Of a DNA stretch of 53,247 nucleotides, positions 44,756 through 52,557 are shown piece after piece (the stretch's first letter is position 1; each line of letters starts with the position of its first letter). Below the pieces are notes generated by a model. The model was not told where the DNA came from. It was given only the letters and a program-made list of their open reading frames with translations, and did not search any database. The position numbers were made by a program, and so were the translations under genes. The DNA is from Methylobacterium segetis (lineage in GTDB: Bacteria > Pseudomonadota > Alphaproteobacteria > Rhizobiales > Beijerinckiaceae). The DNA is taken from positions 1-53,247 of the forward strand of contig NZ_SMNT01000030.1 in assembly GCF_004348265.1 (NCBI RefSeq), in the 5' to 3' direction.

Positions 44756-45799
44756 ATGATGCGTGAGACAGACCGGCCCACCCGACGCAGCGTCTTCCGA
44801 CTCGGCGCCCTCCTCGGCGCGACGGCGCTGACGCCCGGCCTCGGCGCCTGCGTCGCCGACGGCCTCGTCACCGGCGCCGTGGTGGGACCCGAGCGCCAGT
44901 CGGCCCTCGACGTGATGCCGGTGCTCCTCGTCGCGACGACCCGCAAGCCGGTCGGCAGCCCGCCGAAGGCCCCCTATTTCAATTCCGAACGCGGGCGGGG
45001 CCTCAGCTTCGCGGAGGTGCGCCTGTCGCCCCCCGACCGCTCGCTCCTCGGCAAGGTCTCCTCGGTCGTCACCGGCGACTGGACCATCGGCGCCGTGCCG
45101 AAGGTCGAGACGGGCGGGGGCGCCCCGGAGGCCTTCGCGCAGGCGGCGCTGGGGCGCGACGTGCTGATCTACGTGCACGGCTACCGGGAATCCTTCGAAT
45201 CGGCCGCGGTCAGCGCCGCCCGCCTCTCGGACGGCATCCGCTTCCGCGGCGTCTCGGGGCTGTTCACCTGGCCGTCGGCGGCGGCGACCTTCGATTACGG
45301 CTACGACCGCGAGAGCGCGCTCTGGTCCCGCGACGCGTTCGAGGACCTGCTCAAGGCGCTCGCGGCCTCGCCGAGCGGCGGGCGCATCAACATCGTCGCC
45401 CACTCGATGGGCACGCTCCTGACGCTCGAGACCCTGCGGATGCTGCGGGCCGAGGCGGGCGAGGCCGCGATGGCGCGGATCGGGGCCGTGGTGCTCGCCG
45501 CGCCCGACATCGACATCGACCTGTTCACGAAGGGCGTCGAGCGGCTCGGACCCGACGTGAACAAGATCACCGTGATCTCCTCGACGAACGACCGGGCGCT
45601 CGAATTGTCGAGCACCATCGCGGGCGGCGTCGTCCGTGCGGGCGCGGCCGACCGGGAGCGGCTCGAGGCGCTCGGCGTGCGGGTGGCCGACGCCTCCGAT
45701 TACGGCGGCGGCCTCATCAACCACGACCTGTTCCTGTCGAATCCCGAGGTGCAGGGCGTCGTCAAGCGCGCCATCGCGCGGGTCGGCGGCGGCGCCTGA
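44756..45799 (+). CDS. Alpha/beta-hydrolase lipoprotein with Tat-type signal (DUF900)
   Basis: 347 residues. The N-terminus has a twin-arginine-like motif TRRSVFRLG (Arg10-Arg11), a hydrophobic stretch GALLGATALTPGL, and a lipobox GLGAC, predicting export and lipidation at Cys32. The rest is a DUF900 alpha/beta hydrolase: LIYVHGYRESFESAAVSAAR, GLFTWPSAAATFDYGYDRES, nucleophile Ser217 in VAHSMGT, VVLAAPDIDIDLF and a late His in INHDLFLSNP. Two adjacent ATG codons (44756, 44759) are possible starts; no good ribosome site is seen. The substrate is not known; DUF900 relatives include esterases and lipases. The gene is divergent from meaB across 570 bp. Confidence 0.82.
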   Translation: MMRETDRPTRRSVFRLGALLGATALTPGLGACVADGLVTGAVVGPERQSALDVMPVLLVATTRKPVGSPPKAPYFNSERGRGLSFAEVRLSPPDRSLLGKVSSVVTGDWTIGAVPKVETGGGAPEAFAQAALGRDVLIYVHGYRESFESAAVSAARLSDGIRFRGVSGLFTWPSAAATFDYGYDRESALWSRDAFEDLLKALAASPSGGRINIVAHSMGTLLTLETLRMLRAEAGEAAMARIGAVVLAAPDIDIDLFTKGVERLGPDVNKITVISSTNDRALELSSTIAGGVVRAGAADRERLEALGVRVADASDYGGGLINHDLFLSNPEVQGVVKRAIARVGGGA

Positions 45800-45829
45800 G
45801 GCGCCGTGCCCCGGACAATCCCGGAGAGA

Positions 45830-45847
45830 CGCCAAGACGTCTTGGCG
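45830..45847. repeat. Perfect 18-bp palindrome between the hydrolase gene and the acidic-protein gene
   Basis: CGCCAAGACGTCTTGGCG, 30 bp after the hydrolase stop and 50 bp before the next ATG. It may be a regulator site for the acidic protein gene or a terminator stem; there is no T-run. Confidence 0.6.
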
Positions 45848-45897
45848 CGGCCCGGCAACCCTCGTAAACGGGCGCCTCGGCAGACAGGGAGTCGCCC

Positions 45898-46236
45898 ATG
45901 TTCACCCTTGAGATCGACGGAACCGCGGTGGCGGTCATCAACGGCACCGAAGAGGTGGCGCGCGACCTCTTCACCTGCGACGGCTTCAAGGAAGACATCC
46001 AGGCGATGACGAGCGAGGGCCGCCCCCTCTGGAACGGCACCTCCGAGCTGAAGGTGCGCCCGGCCACCGAGGACGAGATCGAGGTCTTCGAGGACGCGCT
46101 CGCCGAGGACGATTCGGACGCGGATTTCGAGACCGATCCGCGTCACGCCGCGTCCGAGGACGACGAGGACGAGGCCGACATCGTCTTCCTCCTCGACATC
46201 GACGAGGATGCGGACGACGACGCGCTGCACTCCTAA
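45898..46236 (+). CDS. Acidic hypothetical protein, 112 aa
   Basis: Very acidic protein. The N-terminal 60 residues look like a small beta fold (MFTLEIDGTAVAVINGTEEV, then FKEDIQAMTSEGRPLWNGTS); the rest is Asp/Glu-rich (EDDSDADFETDP, SEDDEDEADIVFLLDIDEDA), with no signal peptide. GGGAG precedes the ATG. Its TAA stop overlaps the convergent mdcH stop by 4 bp. The acidic tail suggests metal or basic-protein binding, but I recognise no family. Confidence 0.7.
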   Translation: MFTLEIDGTAVAVINGTEEVARDLFTCDGFKEDIQAMTSEGRPLWNGTSELKVRPATEDEIEVFEDALAEDDSDADFETDPRHAASEDDEDEADIVFLLDIDEDADDDALHS

Positions 46237-47156
46237 TCCGCGCGCAGCCACTCCGCGACGCCTTCGGCGGAGCGGAAATCCTCCAGCGCGTGGACGCGAG
46301 CCCCGGGCAGCGCGTCCCGCGCCATGGTGGCGAGCGCGTGGCCGGGTCCCAGTTCGAGGACCCGCGTCGCGCCGTATTCCCGGGCGGCCTCCAGGCAGGC
46401 GGCCCAGTCGATCGTGCGCGAGATCTGCAGGCTGAGCTTCTCCAGGCCGGCCGCCTCGTCGAAGACGGGCGCGCCGTCGAGGCCGCTGAGGAGGCGCGGG
46501 GCCCCGCGGGGCGGCCGCGTCGTCGGAGCCGCTTCGAGACTCGTCCGGAACGCCACCGTCGCTCCGGTCAGGATCGGCGTGTGCGAGGGCGTGTGCACGG
46601 GCAGCACCACGGCGCGCTGGGCGCCGGCCGCGCGCGCCTCCGCGCAGAGGATGTCGAGAGCCGGCACCGCGCCGCCCACCACCACGCTGTCGGGCGCGTT
46701 CAGGATGGCGAGATGGCAGCCCCGTGCCTGAGCCATCGCGCCGATCCGGGCTTGCGGCAAGCCGCGGATGCCGGCGAGCCCCTGGCCGGGCGCACCCGCC
46801 GCATCCATCGCCTCGGCCCGACCGGCCGCGAGTCGGAGCACGGTCTCGGGCGCGAACCGGCCGGCGCAACCCCAGGCTGCGAGGTCGCCGATGCTGTAGC
46901 CGGCGACGAGACAGCGCGCCGGGGCCGCCCCCCGCACGAGGTTCCAGGCGGCCAGCGCCGCGGTGCAGACCAGGATCTGCCCGGTGCGGTTCTCGTGGAG
47001 GCGGGGGCCTCCGGCCCGCACCAGCGCGCGCGGATCGTCACCGAGGAGGCGCGCGGCGGCCGCGAAGATGCCCTCCGCCTCGGGCCGGTCCGCCGTGAGG
47101 TCGAACATGCCGGGATGCTGGCCGCCCTGGCCGGAGAGCAGCACGGCGAGGGTCAT
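46233..47156 (-). CDS. mdcH: Malonate decarboxylase, malonyl-CoA:ACP transacylase subunit
   Basis: 307-residue acyltransferase that loads malonyl from malonyl-CoA onto the acyl carrier MdcC so that the decarboxylase cycle can begin. FabD-like features: LLSGQGGQHPGMFDL at the N-terminus, nucleophile Ser88 in GYSIGD, NAPDSVVVGGAV, and the His in LPVHTPSHTPIL. The C-terminal segment TRVLELGPGHALATMARD is typical for malonyl transacylases. The sequence and operon position separate it from the fatty acid FabD. It starts with an ATG that overlaps the mdcB stop (ATGA, 4 bp). Last gene of the mdc operon; its stop overlaps the convergent acidic-protein gene. Confidence 0.92.
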   Translation of the reverse strand: MTLAVLLSGQGGQHPGMFDLTADRPEAEGIFAAAARLLGDDPRALVRAGGPRLHENRTGQILVCTAALAAWNLVRGAAPARCLVAGYSIGDLAAWGCAGRFAPETVLRLAAGRAEAMDAAGAPGQGLAGIRGLPQARIGAMAQARGCHLAILNAPDSVVVGGAVPALDILCAEARAAGAQRAVVLPVHTPSHTPILTGATVAFRTSLEAAPTTRPPRGAPRLLSGLDGAPVFDEAAGLEKLSLQISRTIDWAACLEAAREYGATRVLELGPGHALATMARDALPGARVHALEDFRSAEGVAEWLRAD

Positions 47157-48127
47157 GCCTCGGCCGCATCGACGAACAGCGTCATGGCGAGGAGGTCGGC
47201 CGCACCGCCCGGGCTCAGGTTGCGGGCGACGAAGCCGCCATGCAGCGCCTCCGCGCGGGCGCGCCAATCCGTCTGCCCGATCCCGCCCTCGGCGATGAAG
47301 CGGGCGGCCTCCGCCCGCGCGAAGGCGTAGCCCTCGGCGCCGCCACGGTGCAGGAGGTTGGTGTCCTCAAGCTCCGCGATCAGGGCGAGGCAGGCCTCGA
47401 CCCGGGCGGCCTCCGGGTCGCCCGGCCGCAGGCGCCGCCCCCGGCGCAGAGCCGGCAGGCCGACGCGGTAGAGGGTCGGGAAGCCCGCAGCCGCCTCGGC
47501 CGGCGCTCCGCCGACGCGGTGCCGCCGTCGTGCCCGCGCGCCGGGCGCGTGGAGCAGTTCCGGCCCGTCGAGGATGGCCTCCGCGTAGCGCGCCCGGATG
47601 AGTGCGCCGAAGCGGCCGATCTCGCTTCGGGAGGGCTGCACCGCGCTCGCAGCACGCCCTCCCGCTCCCATCCCGAGGTGCTGCGGAGCAGCCTCGGGAC
47701 GAGGGGTGGGCTCGGGGTCCGGCTGCCGGATCGTTGCGAGGACGGGGGAGCGCCCTGCCGCTTCCGACCCGGCCGCCGCGCAGAGGAGGCCGAGGCCGAA
47801 GATGGCGCCGCGATGGGTGTTCACGCCGCCCGTGGCCGCCCGCATGTCGGCCTCCGCGGCGATGCCGAGGCGGCGCAGGGCCGGCATCGGCTCGCCCGCG
47901 GCACCCGCGCGGGCGAGGGCAGCGAACCAGGGTTCGAGGGCAGCGGCGCTCGCCCGGAAGGTCGCCGCATCCATGTCGGCGTGGCTGCCGCTGTCGACGA
48001 GGCTGACGAGGCCGGGCTTCGGATAGGTTTCCAGTTCGAGGCGTAGGGCCTCGACCGCGAGCCGGCCGATGGCGGCCGCAGGATCACGCCCCTGCTCGGG
48101 GAAGGCGCGGCGAGAGAGCGCGCTCAA
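47153..48127 (-). CDS. mdcB: Triphosphoribosyl-dephospho-CoA synthase (with translated palindromic insert)
   Basis: 324-residue enzyme that makes 2'-(5''-triphosphoribosyl)-3'-dephospho-CoA from ATP and dephospho-CoA, the precursor of the MdcC prosthetic group (CitG/MdcB family). Conserved blocks are ETYPKPGLVSLVDSGSHADM, ATGGVNTHRGAIFGLGLLCA, AGFPTLYRVGLPALR and LEDTNLLHRGGAEGYAFA. Between about residues 125 and 170 is an extra Pro/Gly-rich stretch (QPDPEPTPRPEAAPQHLGMG) not expected in the family, coded by a palindromic DNA element. The start is inferred as TTG at 48127: it overlaps the mdcG stop (TTGA), and no in-frame ATG precedes the conserved region. The reading frame is intact, so the gene is probably functional. 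Confidence 0.85.
   Translation of the reverse strand: MSALSRRAFPEQGRDPAAAIGRLAVEALRLELETYPKPGLVSLVDSGSHADMDAATFRASAAALEPWFAALARAGAAGEPMPALRRLGIAAEADMRAATGGVNTHRGAIFGLGLLCAAAGSEAAGRSPVLATIRQPDPEPTPRPEAAPQHLGMGAGGRAASAVQPSRSEIGRFGALIRARYAEAILDGPELLHAPGARARRRHRVGGAPAEAAAGFPTLYRVGLPALRRGRRLRPGDPEAARVEACLALIAELEDTNLLHRGGAEGYAFARAEAARFIAEGGIGQTDWRARAEALHGGFVARNLSPGGAADLLAMTLFVDAAEA
47672..47698. repeat. Palindromic element inside mdcB
   Basis: CCCGAGGTGCTGC, GGA, GCAGCCTCGGG: a stem of 12 pairs with one bulged T. It lies inside mdcB and codes RPEAAPQHLG in frame. The flanking 47618-47640 has a second inverted repeat (CCGAAGCG with CGCTTCGG). Form and position resemble short dispersed REP-like elements of Rhizobiales genomes. 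Confidence 0.7.
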
Positions 48128-48783
48128 CCGGCCTCTCCCGCGCGAACCGCTTCGGCGGAGCGGAGCGCGACACCCTCGACCCGCTTCGTCAGCACGGTGC
48201 CGCCGGGCTCGGCCGCGTGCAGTTCGCGCCAGTTCACGCCGCTGCCGTCCGGCAGAAGGATCTCGCCGTCGAGGCGCATCGGCGCGCGGGCCTCGATGTC
48301 CGCGATGCCGCGGAGGAGGTCCGGCGGCACGGCGCCGGCGACGGGCCAGAGCAGGTCGAGGTCGGAATGGGCCGAGAGATAGGTCAGGCCGGTGAGGCTC
48401 TGCCAGAGAAGGGCGCCGAACAGGCGCGGGACGGCGCCGTGGCGGCGACCGAGCCCGTCGAGGGCGGTGAGCACCGGCCGCCACGCCTCGGGGGCTGCCT
48501 CCACGGCCTGCGCCGCGGCCAGGGCTTCGCGCGGCCGCACCGCCCCCGGCGGCAGGGCGAGGCCGATGCGCCGCTTGCCGTCCGCGGGCGGCAGGGGAAG
48601 GCCGACCGGCACGGTCCCGGCCGCCTCGCCCGGATGGCGCCGCCGGACGATGACCGGGAAGCCCCGTCGCGCCCAGTCCGAGAGGTGCGGTGCGCCGTCG
48701 AGATCGGGGCGGTCGGCGAGCGCCGCCTCCCAGGCGCCGGGCTCCACGCTCAGGAGATCGTGGCGCCGGAGGGCCTCAGCCAA
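48124..48783 (-). CDS. mdcG: Phosphoribosyl-dephospho-CoA transferase (holo-MdcC synthase)
   Basis: 219-residue transferase that attaches the phosphoribosyl-dephospho-CoA group made by MdcB to Ser28 of MdcC. Family features: the N-terminal LRRHDLLSVEPGAW, the variable RGFPVIVRRRHPGE, VPVGLPLPPADGKRRIGLA, and the nucleotidyltransferase-like YLSAHSDLDLLWPV, whose two Asp residues should bind metal. The C-terminus has DGSGVNWRELHA. The start is put at TTG 48783, which overlaps the mdcE stop by 8 bp; an in-frame ATG at 48858 would overlap by 83 bp and add residues not seen in the family. Start uncertain, identity firm. Confidence 0.85.
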   Translation of the reverse strand: MAEALRRHDLLSVEPGAWEAALADRPDLDGAPHLSDWARRGFPVIVRRRHPGEAAGTVPVGLPLPPADGKRRIGLALPPGAVRPREALAAAQAVEAAPEAWRPVLTALDGLGRRHGAVPRLFGALLWQSLTGLTYLSAHSDLDLLWPVAGAVPPDLLRGIADIEARAPMRLDGEILLPDGSGVNWRELHAAEPGGTVLTKRVEGVALRSAEAVRAGEAG

Positions 48784-49492
48784 GGCGTGCGTCCCGCACG
48801 ACCTCGGCGGCGATGCCCTGCGCCACCGGCCGGCCGCCCCGCTCGGCACCAAGCGCATCGCGGTTGTCGGCTGCCGGCGATCCGTCGATCAGCGCCTCGA
48901 TCTGGGGTCCGAGCGGCTGCGCGGGATCGAGCACGGCGTGGACGGCGCCGGTCTTCACCATGTTGTCGAGGCCCGGCGCGAAGACGGGCGTGTCCCGGGC
49001 CATGGCCTCCAGCCGATCGAGGGGCAGCTTGGTGACGCGAGCGACGGAGGGCAGGTCCATCACGCTCGGGCTGGCGCCGGGCAGGCCCGCCAGCACCCGG
49101 GTCGCGAGCGCCGTGGCGATGAAGGCGCCGGCCGCCGTGTGGCCGTAGACGAGGCCCACCGTCGGGTGGCCGCTGCGGTCGGCGAGCAGCAGGCACTTGG
49201 CGAGGTGGGCGAGATACTCGTTGAGGCCAAGGAGCTCGTCGCGCCGGCTCATGCGCTGGCTGTCGGAATCGATGGCCACGAGGATCGGCGTCGCCCCGCC
49301 CTGCCGCACCACGTCGAGGACGGACCCGGCGAGGCGGGCGGCGCCCTCGACGCCGAGCGGCGTGTTGCCGTCGATGCCGATGACCGCGAGCCGGCCGCCC
49401 CGGAACGGCCCGTGGCCGCTCACGAGCCCGTACTCGACCGCGACGGCGTGGCCCTCGGGGAACAGGGAGGCGAGGATCTCAGCGAGCGTCAT
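48776..49492 (-). CDS. mdcE: Malonate decarboxylase subunit gamma
   Basis: 238-residue half of the malonyl-S-ACP decarboxylase (MdcD/MdcE), which releases CO2 from malonyl-MdcC to give acetyl-MdcC without biotin. The crotonase-like carboxyltransferase fold is visible in GGRLAVIGIDGNTPLGVEGA, VDSDSQRMSRRDELLGL-type sequence, GLVYGHTAAGAFIATALATR and the region PSVMDLPSVARVTKL. The ATG start overlaps the mdcD end by 14 bp, so the two proteins should be made in near-equal amounts. In other bacteria D and E are also found fused; here they are separate. Confidence 0.92.
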   Translation of the reverse strand: MTLAEILASLFPEGHAVAVEYGLVSGHGPFRGGRLAVIGIDGNTPLGVEGAARLAGSVLDVVRQGGATPILVAIDSDSQRMSRRDELLGLNEYLAHLAKCLLLADRSGHPTVGLVYGHTAAGAFIATALATRVLAGLPGASPSVMDLPSVARVTKLPLDRLEAMARDTPVFAPGLDNMVKTGAVHAVLDPAQPLGPQIEALIDGSPAADNRDALGAERGGRPVAQGIAAEVVRDARLG

Positions 49493-50399
49493 GGCCGGTC
49501 TCCCGCAATCCCGCGACGAGGGCGTCGAAATCGGCTGCCGTCAGACCCGGCACGGCGGCCGGATCGTTGACGCCGAGCCGGCTCCAGATCTCGGTGGCGT
49601 CGCGGCACTCCCCGAAATCCGCGAGGCGCCGCTCCAGCCGCGCCTGCTCGGCCTCGAGCGTCGCGAGGTCGAAGGCGGGCGCCCGGCCGATCAGGGCGAG
49701 GGCGGCTTCGCGGAAGGCTGCCACCGTGTCGTCCACGAAGGTGTCGGCGCCCCCGATCAGGCGGCGGTGCTTGCCGCCCATGGTGCGCCAGACCAGCGCC
49801 CGGTCGCGCGAATCGAACTCCTCGGCGCCCTTGTTCGTCTCGATCACCTCCGGACCGGAGACGCTGATGCGCCCGCCCTCGGAGACCGCGAGCCGCGAGC
49901 AGGTGCCGGCGATGAGGCCGCCGCCGCCATAGGCGCCGGCCCGGCCGCCGATCAGGCCGATTACGGGGATCCCGGCCGCGCGGGCCTCGGTGATCGCCCG
50001 CATCACCTCGGCGATGGCGGTCTCGCCGGCATTGGCCTCCTGCAGGCGCACGCCGCCGGTGTCGAACAGGATCAGGACGGCGGCGGGCTTGAGCCCGAGC
50101 GCGGCGCGCAGGAGCCCGACGAGCTTCGCCCCGTGCACCTCGCCGAAGGCGCCGCCCATGAAGCGTCCCTCCTGCGCGGCCACCAGAACCGGCCTGCCGT
50201 CGAGGCGGCCGGAGCCGATGACCAAGCCGTCGTCGAAGGCGCGCGGCAGGTCGAAGAGCGGCAGGTGTGGGCTCATCTTCCGCTGCTCCGGGCCGAGGAT
50301 CTCGGCGAAGCTGCCGGAATCGAGCAGCCCGTCGAGGCGGGCCCGCGCGCTCGCCTCGTACCAGCTCGCGGCGCGGGGATCGGTGATGCGCTCGCTCAA
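49479..50399 (-). CDS. mdcD: Malonate decarboxylase subunit beta
   Basis: 306-residue partner of MdcE in the decarboxylase; resembles the beta domain of carboxyltransferases. Motifs: SWYEASARARLDGLLDSGSF, FMGGAFGEVHGAKLVGLLRA, ILFDTGGVRLQEANAGE, GLIGGRAGAYGGGGLIAGTC and RISVSGPEVIETNKGAEEFD. The inferred start is TTG at 50399, just 2 bp after the mdcC stop, with GGAGGG 9-14 bp upstream; upstream codons in frame are antisense-like and lack family character. A weak start may tune the amount relative to the carrier MdcC. Confidence 0.9.
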   Translation of the reverse strand: MSERITDPRAASWYEASARARLDGLLDSGSFAEILGPEQRKMSPHLPLFDLPRAFDDGLVIGSGRLDGRPVLVAAQEGRFMGGAFGEVHGAKLVGLLRAALGLKPAAVLILFDTGGVRLQEANAGETAIAEVMRAITEARAAGIPVIGLIGGRAGAYGGGGLIAGTCSRLAVSEGGRISVSGPEVIETNKGAEEFDSRDRALVWRTMGGKHRRLIGGADTFVDDTVAAFREAALALIGRAPAFDLATLEAEQARLERRLADFGECRDATEIWSRLGVNDPAAVPGLTAADFDALVAGLRETGHDAR

Positions 50400-50401
50400 C
50401 G

Positions 50402-50710
50402 TCAGCCCTCCATCAGCCGGGCGCCCTGAAGCAGGCGCAGCGACACGGTGTCGGGGCGGGCGCCCCCGTCGTTGATCGTGATGCGAAGGCCCCCGGGCTG
50501 GGCGCGTGCGACGAAATCCGCCACCACCGCCTCCCAGACGTCGCCGTAGCCGTGGACCGGCGTCTCGATCTCCACGGTGCAGGCATCCGGCGGCAGCGTC
50601 CGCTCCAGGAGCACTTCGAGATTGCCCGAGGCGACGACGCCCGTGATCGCCAGGGGTTTCCGCCCGACGAGCGGCGCCTTCGTGGCATGCCGGAAGGTCA
50701 GTCTTTCCAT
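50402..50710 (-). CDS. mdcC: Malonate decarboxylase acyl carrier protein
   Basis: 102-residue acyl carrier subunit (delta) that carries acetyl or malonyl on a covalent phosphoribosyl-dephospho-CoA group. The attachment site is Ser28 in GVVASGNLEVLLE, the family signature. Other conserved parts are VEIETPVHGYGDVWEAVV and the tail RPDTVSLRLLQGARLMEG. ATG is placed where homology starts. The gap to the upstream mdcA is 172 bp, the only wide gap in the operon, and it is filled with palindromic repeats. mdcD follows 2 bp later. Confidence 0.92.
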   Translation of the reverse strand: MERLTFRHATKAPLVGRKPLAITGVVASGNLEVLLERTLPPDACTVEIETPVHGYGDVWEAVVADFVARAQPGGLRITINDGGARPDTVSLRLLQGARLMEG

Positions 50711-50740
50711 GGCATCGGGCCTCTTGGATACCGGGCGGGG

Positions 50741-50851
50741 GTCCCCTCTCGTTCCGAGTGGGACAGGGTAAGAGGGGCGACGTGCCCGGACAGGCCGCAT
50801 CCCTCACCCGCTGCGCTGACGCGCACGCGACCTCTCCCGAACGGGAGAGGT
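50741..50851. repeat. Composite palindromic repeat between mdcA and mdcC
   Basis: CCCCTCT (50743) pairs with AGAGGGG (50771-50777), and a perfect 10-bp stem ACCTCTCCCG/CGGGAGAGGT with an AA loop stands at 50830-50851. Between them are CCCTCACCCGCTGCGCTGACGC-like sequences. The type (CTCTCCCG hairpins) is common as dispersed intergenic repeat in Rhizobiales. It may protect or partly terminate the mdc mRNA. Confidence 0.62.
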
Positions 50852-50882
50852 GGGGCGAGCGGCCCGGCCTGCGGGGCGGGCA

Positions 50883-52529
50883 TCACCAGTTCCGGAACCG
50901 GGCCGGCGGGTCGTAGAGGCCGCCCGACCAGTGCACGAGGTCCTTGATCGACTTGGCCGCCAGCAGCGAGCGATCCGCGTCGAGGGGCTCGATGCCGAGA
51001 TCCTCCGGGCGGCGCACGATGCCCCGTGCGCGCAGCGACTCGACCATCGCCCGGTCGCGCCCGCGCCCGACCTCGGTGTAGCCCGCGACCCCGCGGATCG
51101 CCTGCTCGCGCTCGTCCAGGGTACGGCAGAGGAGGAGGTTCGCGATTCCCTCCTCGGTGACGATGTGGGTGACGTCGTCGGCGTAGACCATCACCGGGGC
51201 GAGTTCGAGCCCAATCTTCCTGGCGAGTTCCAGCGCGTCGAGCCGCTCCACGAAGGCGGGCACGAGCTTGTCGCCGAAGGTCTCGACGATCTGCACAACG
51301 AGCTTGCGCCCGCGCATCAGGGCGGGATCACCCACGGTCTGCGCCTCCCGCCCCGCCTTCATCCAGGTGTCGGAGGGGTGGCGGCGGCCATGCGGGTCCG
51401 AGCCCATGTTCGGCGCGCCGCCGAAGCCCGCCACCCGCGACTGCGTGACGGTGGAGGAATGGCCCATCAGGTCGATCTGCAGCGTCGAGCCGATGAAGAG
51501 GTCGCAGGCGTAGAGGCCGGCCGTCTGGCAGAAGGCCCGGTTCGAGCGGAGCGAGCCGTCGGCGCCCGTGAAGAACACGTCCGGCCGCTCGCGGATGTAG
51601 CGGTCCATGCCGACTTCCGAGCCGAAGCAATGGACCTGGCGCACCCAGCCCGACTCGATCGCCGGGATCAGGGTCGGGTGCGGGTTGAGCGCCCAGTGGG
51701 TGGCGATCTGGCCCTTGAGGCCGAGCTTCTCGGCGTAGGTCGGCAGCAGCAGCTCGATCGCCGCCGTGCCGAAGCCGATGCCGTGGTTCAGGCGCCGGAT
51801 GCCGTACTCGGCGTAGATGCCCTTGATCGCCATCATGGCCATCAGGATCTGCGTCTCGGTCATCGCGGCCGGGTCGCGGGTGAAGAGCGGCTCGACGTAG
51901 AACGGCCTGTCAGCCTCGACCACGAAGTCGATCCGGTCTCCGGGGATGTCGACGCGGGGCACGCGGTCCAGGATCTCGTTGACCTGCGCGACGACGACGC
52001 CGTTCTTGAAGGCGGTGGCTTCGACCACCGTCGGCGTGTCCTCGGTGTTCGGCCCCGTGTAGAGGTTGCCCTCCCGGTCCGCCGAGACGCCCGCGATCAG
52101 CGCCACCTGCGGCGTCAGGTCCACGAAGTAGCGGGCGAACAGTTCGAGGTAGGTGTGGACCGCGCCGAGCTCGATCTGGCCGCCGAACAGCATCCGGGCG
52201 ATGCGCCCGCCCTGCGGGCCGGAATACGAGTAGTCCAGACGCTTCGCGATGCCCTGCTCGAAGATGTCGAGATGCTCCGGCAGCACGATGCCGGACTGGA
52301 CCATGTGCAGGTCGTGGACCTTAGCCGGGTCGCAGAGGCTGAGCGCCCGAGCGAGGCAATCCGCCTGCTTCTGGTTGTCGCCCTCGAGGCAGACCCGGTC
52401 GCCGGGCCGCAGGATCGCTTCGAGGAGATCGACCGCGCGACCGGCCGGCACCACCTTGCCGGAGGCATGGGTACGCCCCGCCGCGATCCGCGCGTCCCGC
52501 TCAGCCTGCTCCCGGCGCCAATGCGACAT
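50883..52529 (-). CDS. mdcA: Malonate decarboxylase subunit alpha (acetyl-S-ACP:malonate ACP transferase)
   Basis: 548-residue transferase that swaps acetyl on MdcC for free malonate, forming malonyl-MdcC and acetate; related to CoA-transferases such as CitF. Conserved: GKVVPAGRAVDLLEAILRPG, CLEGDNQKQADCLARALS, LHMVQSGIVLPEHLDIFE, YTGPNTEDTPTVVEATAFKN and RRLNHGIGFGTAAIELLLP, then DLMGHSSTVTQSRVAGFGGA, all expected of MdcA. ATG start with usual MdcA N-terminus (HWRREQAERDARI). First gene of the operon, divergent from a GntR regulator gene across 224 bp that carry a GTATAC palindrome. Confidence 0.94.
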   Translation of the reverse strand: MSHWRREQAERDARIAAGRTHASGKVVPAGRAVDLLEAILRPGDRVCLEGDNQKQADCLARALSLCDPAKVHDLHMVQSGIVLPEHLDIFEQGIAKRLDYSYSGPQGGRIARMLFGGQIELGAVHTYLELFARYFVDLTPQVALIAGVSADREGNLYTGPNTEDTPTVVEATAFKNGVVVAQVNEILDRVPRVDIPGDRIDFVVEADRPFYVEPLFTRDPAAMTETQILMAMMAIKGIYAEYGIRRLNHGIGFGTAAIELLLPTYAEKLGLKGQIATHWALNPHPTLIPAIESGWVRQVHCFGSEVGMDRYIRERPDVFFTGADGSLRSNRAFCQTAGLYACDLFIGSTLQIDLMGHSSTVTQSRVAGFGGAPNMGSDPHGRRHPSDTWMKAGREAQTVGDPALMRGRKLVVQIVETFGDKLVPAFVERLDALELARKIGLELAPVMVYADDVTHIVTEEGIANLLLCRTLDEREQAIRGVAGYTEVGRGRDRAMVESLRARGIVRRPEDLGIEPLDADRSLLAAKSIKDLVHWSGGLYDPPARFRNW

Positions 52530-52557
52530 CCGATCCGCTCCCTGATGGCGGGCCCTG

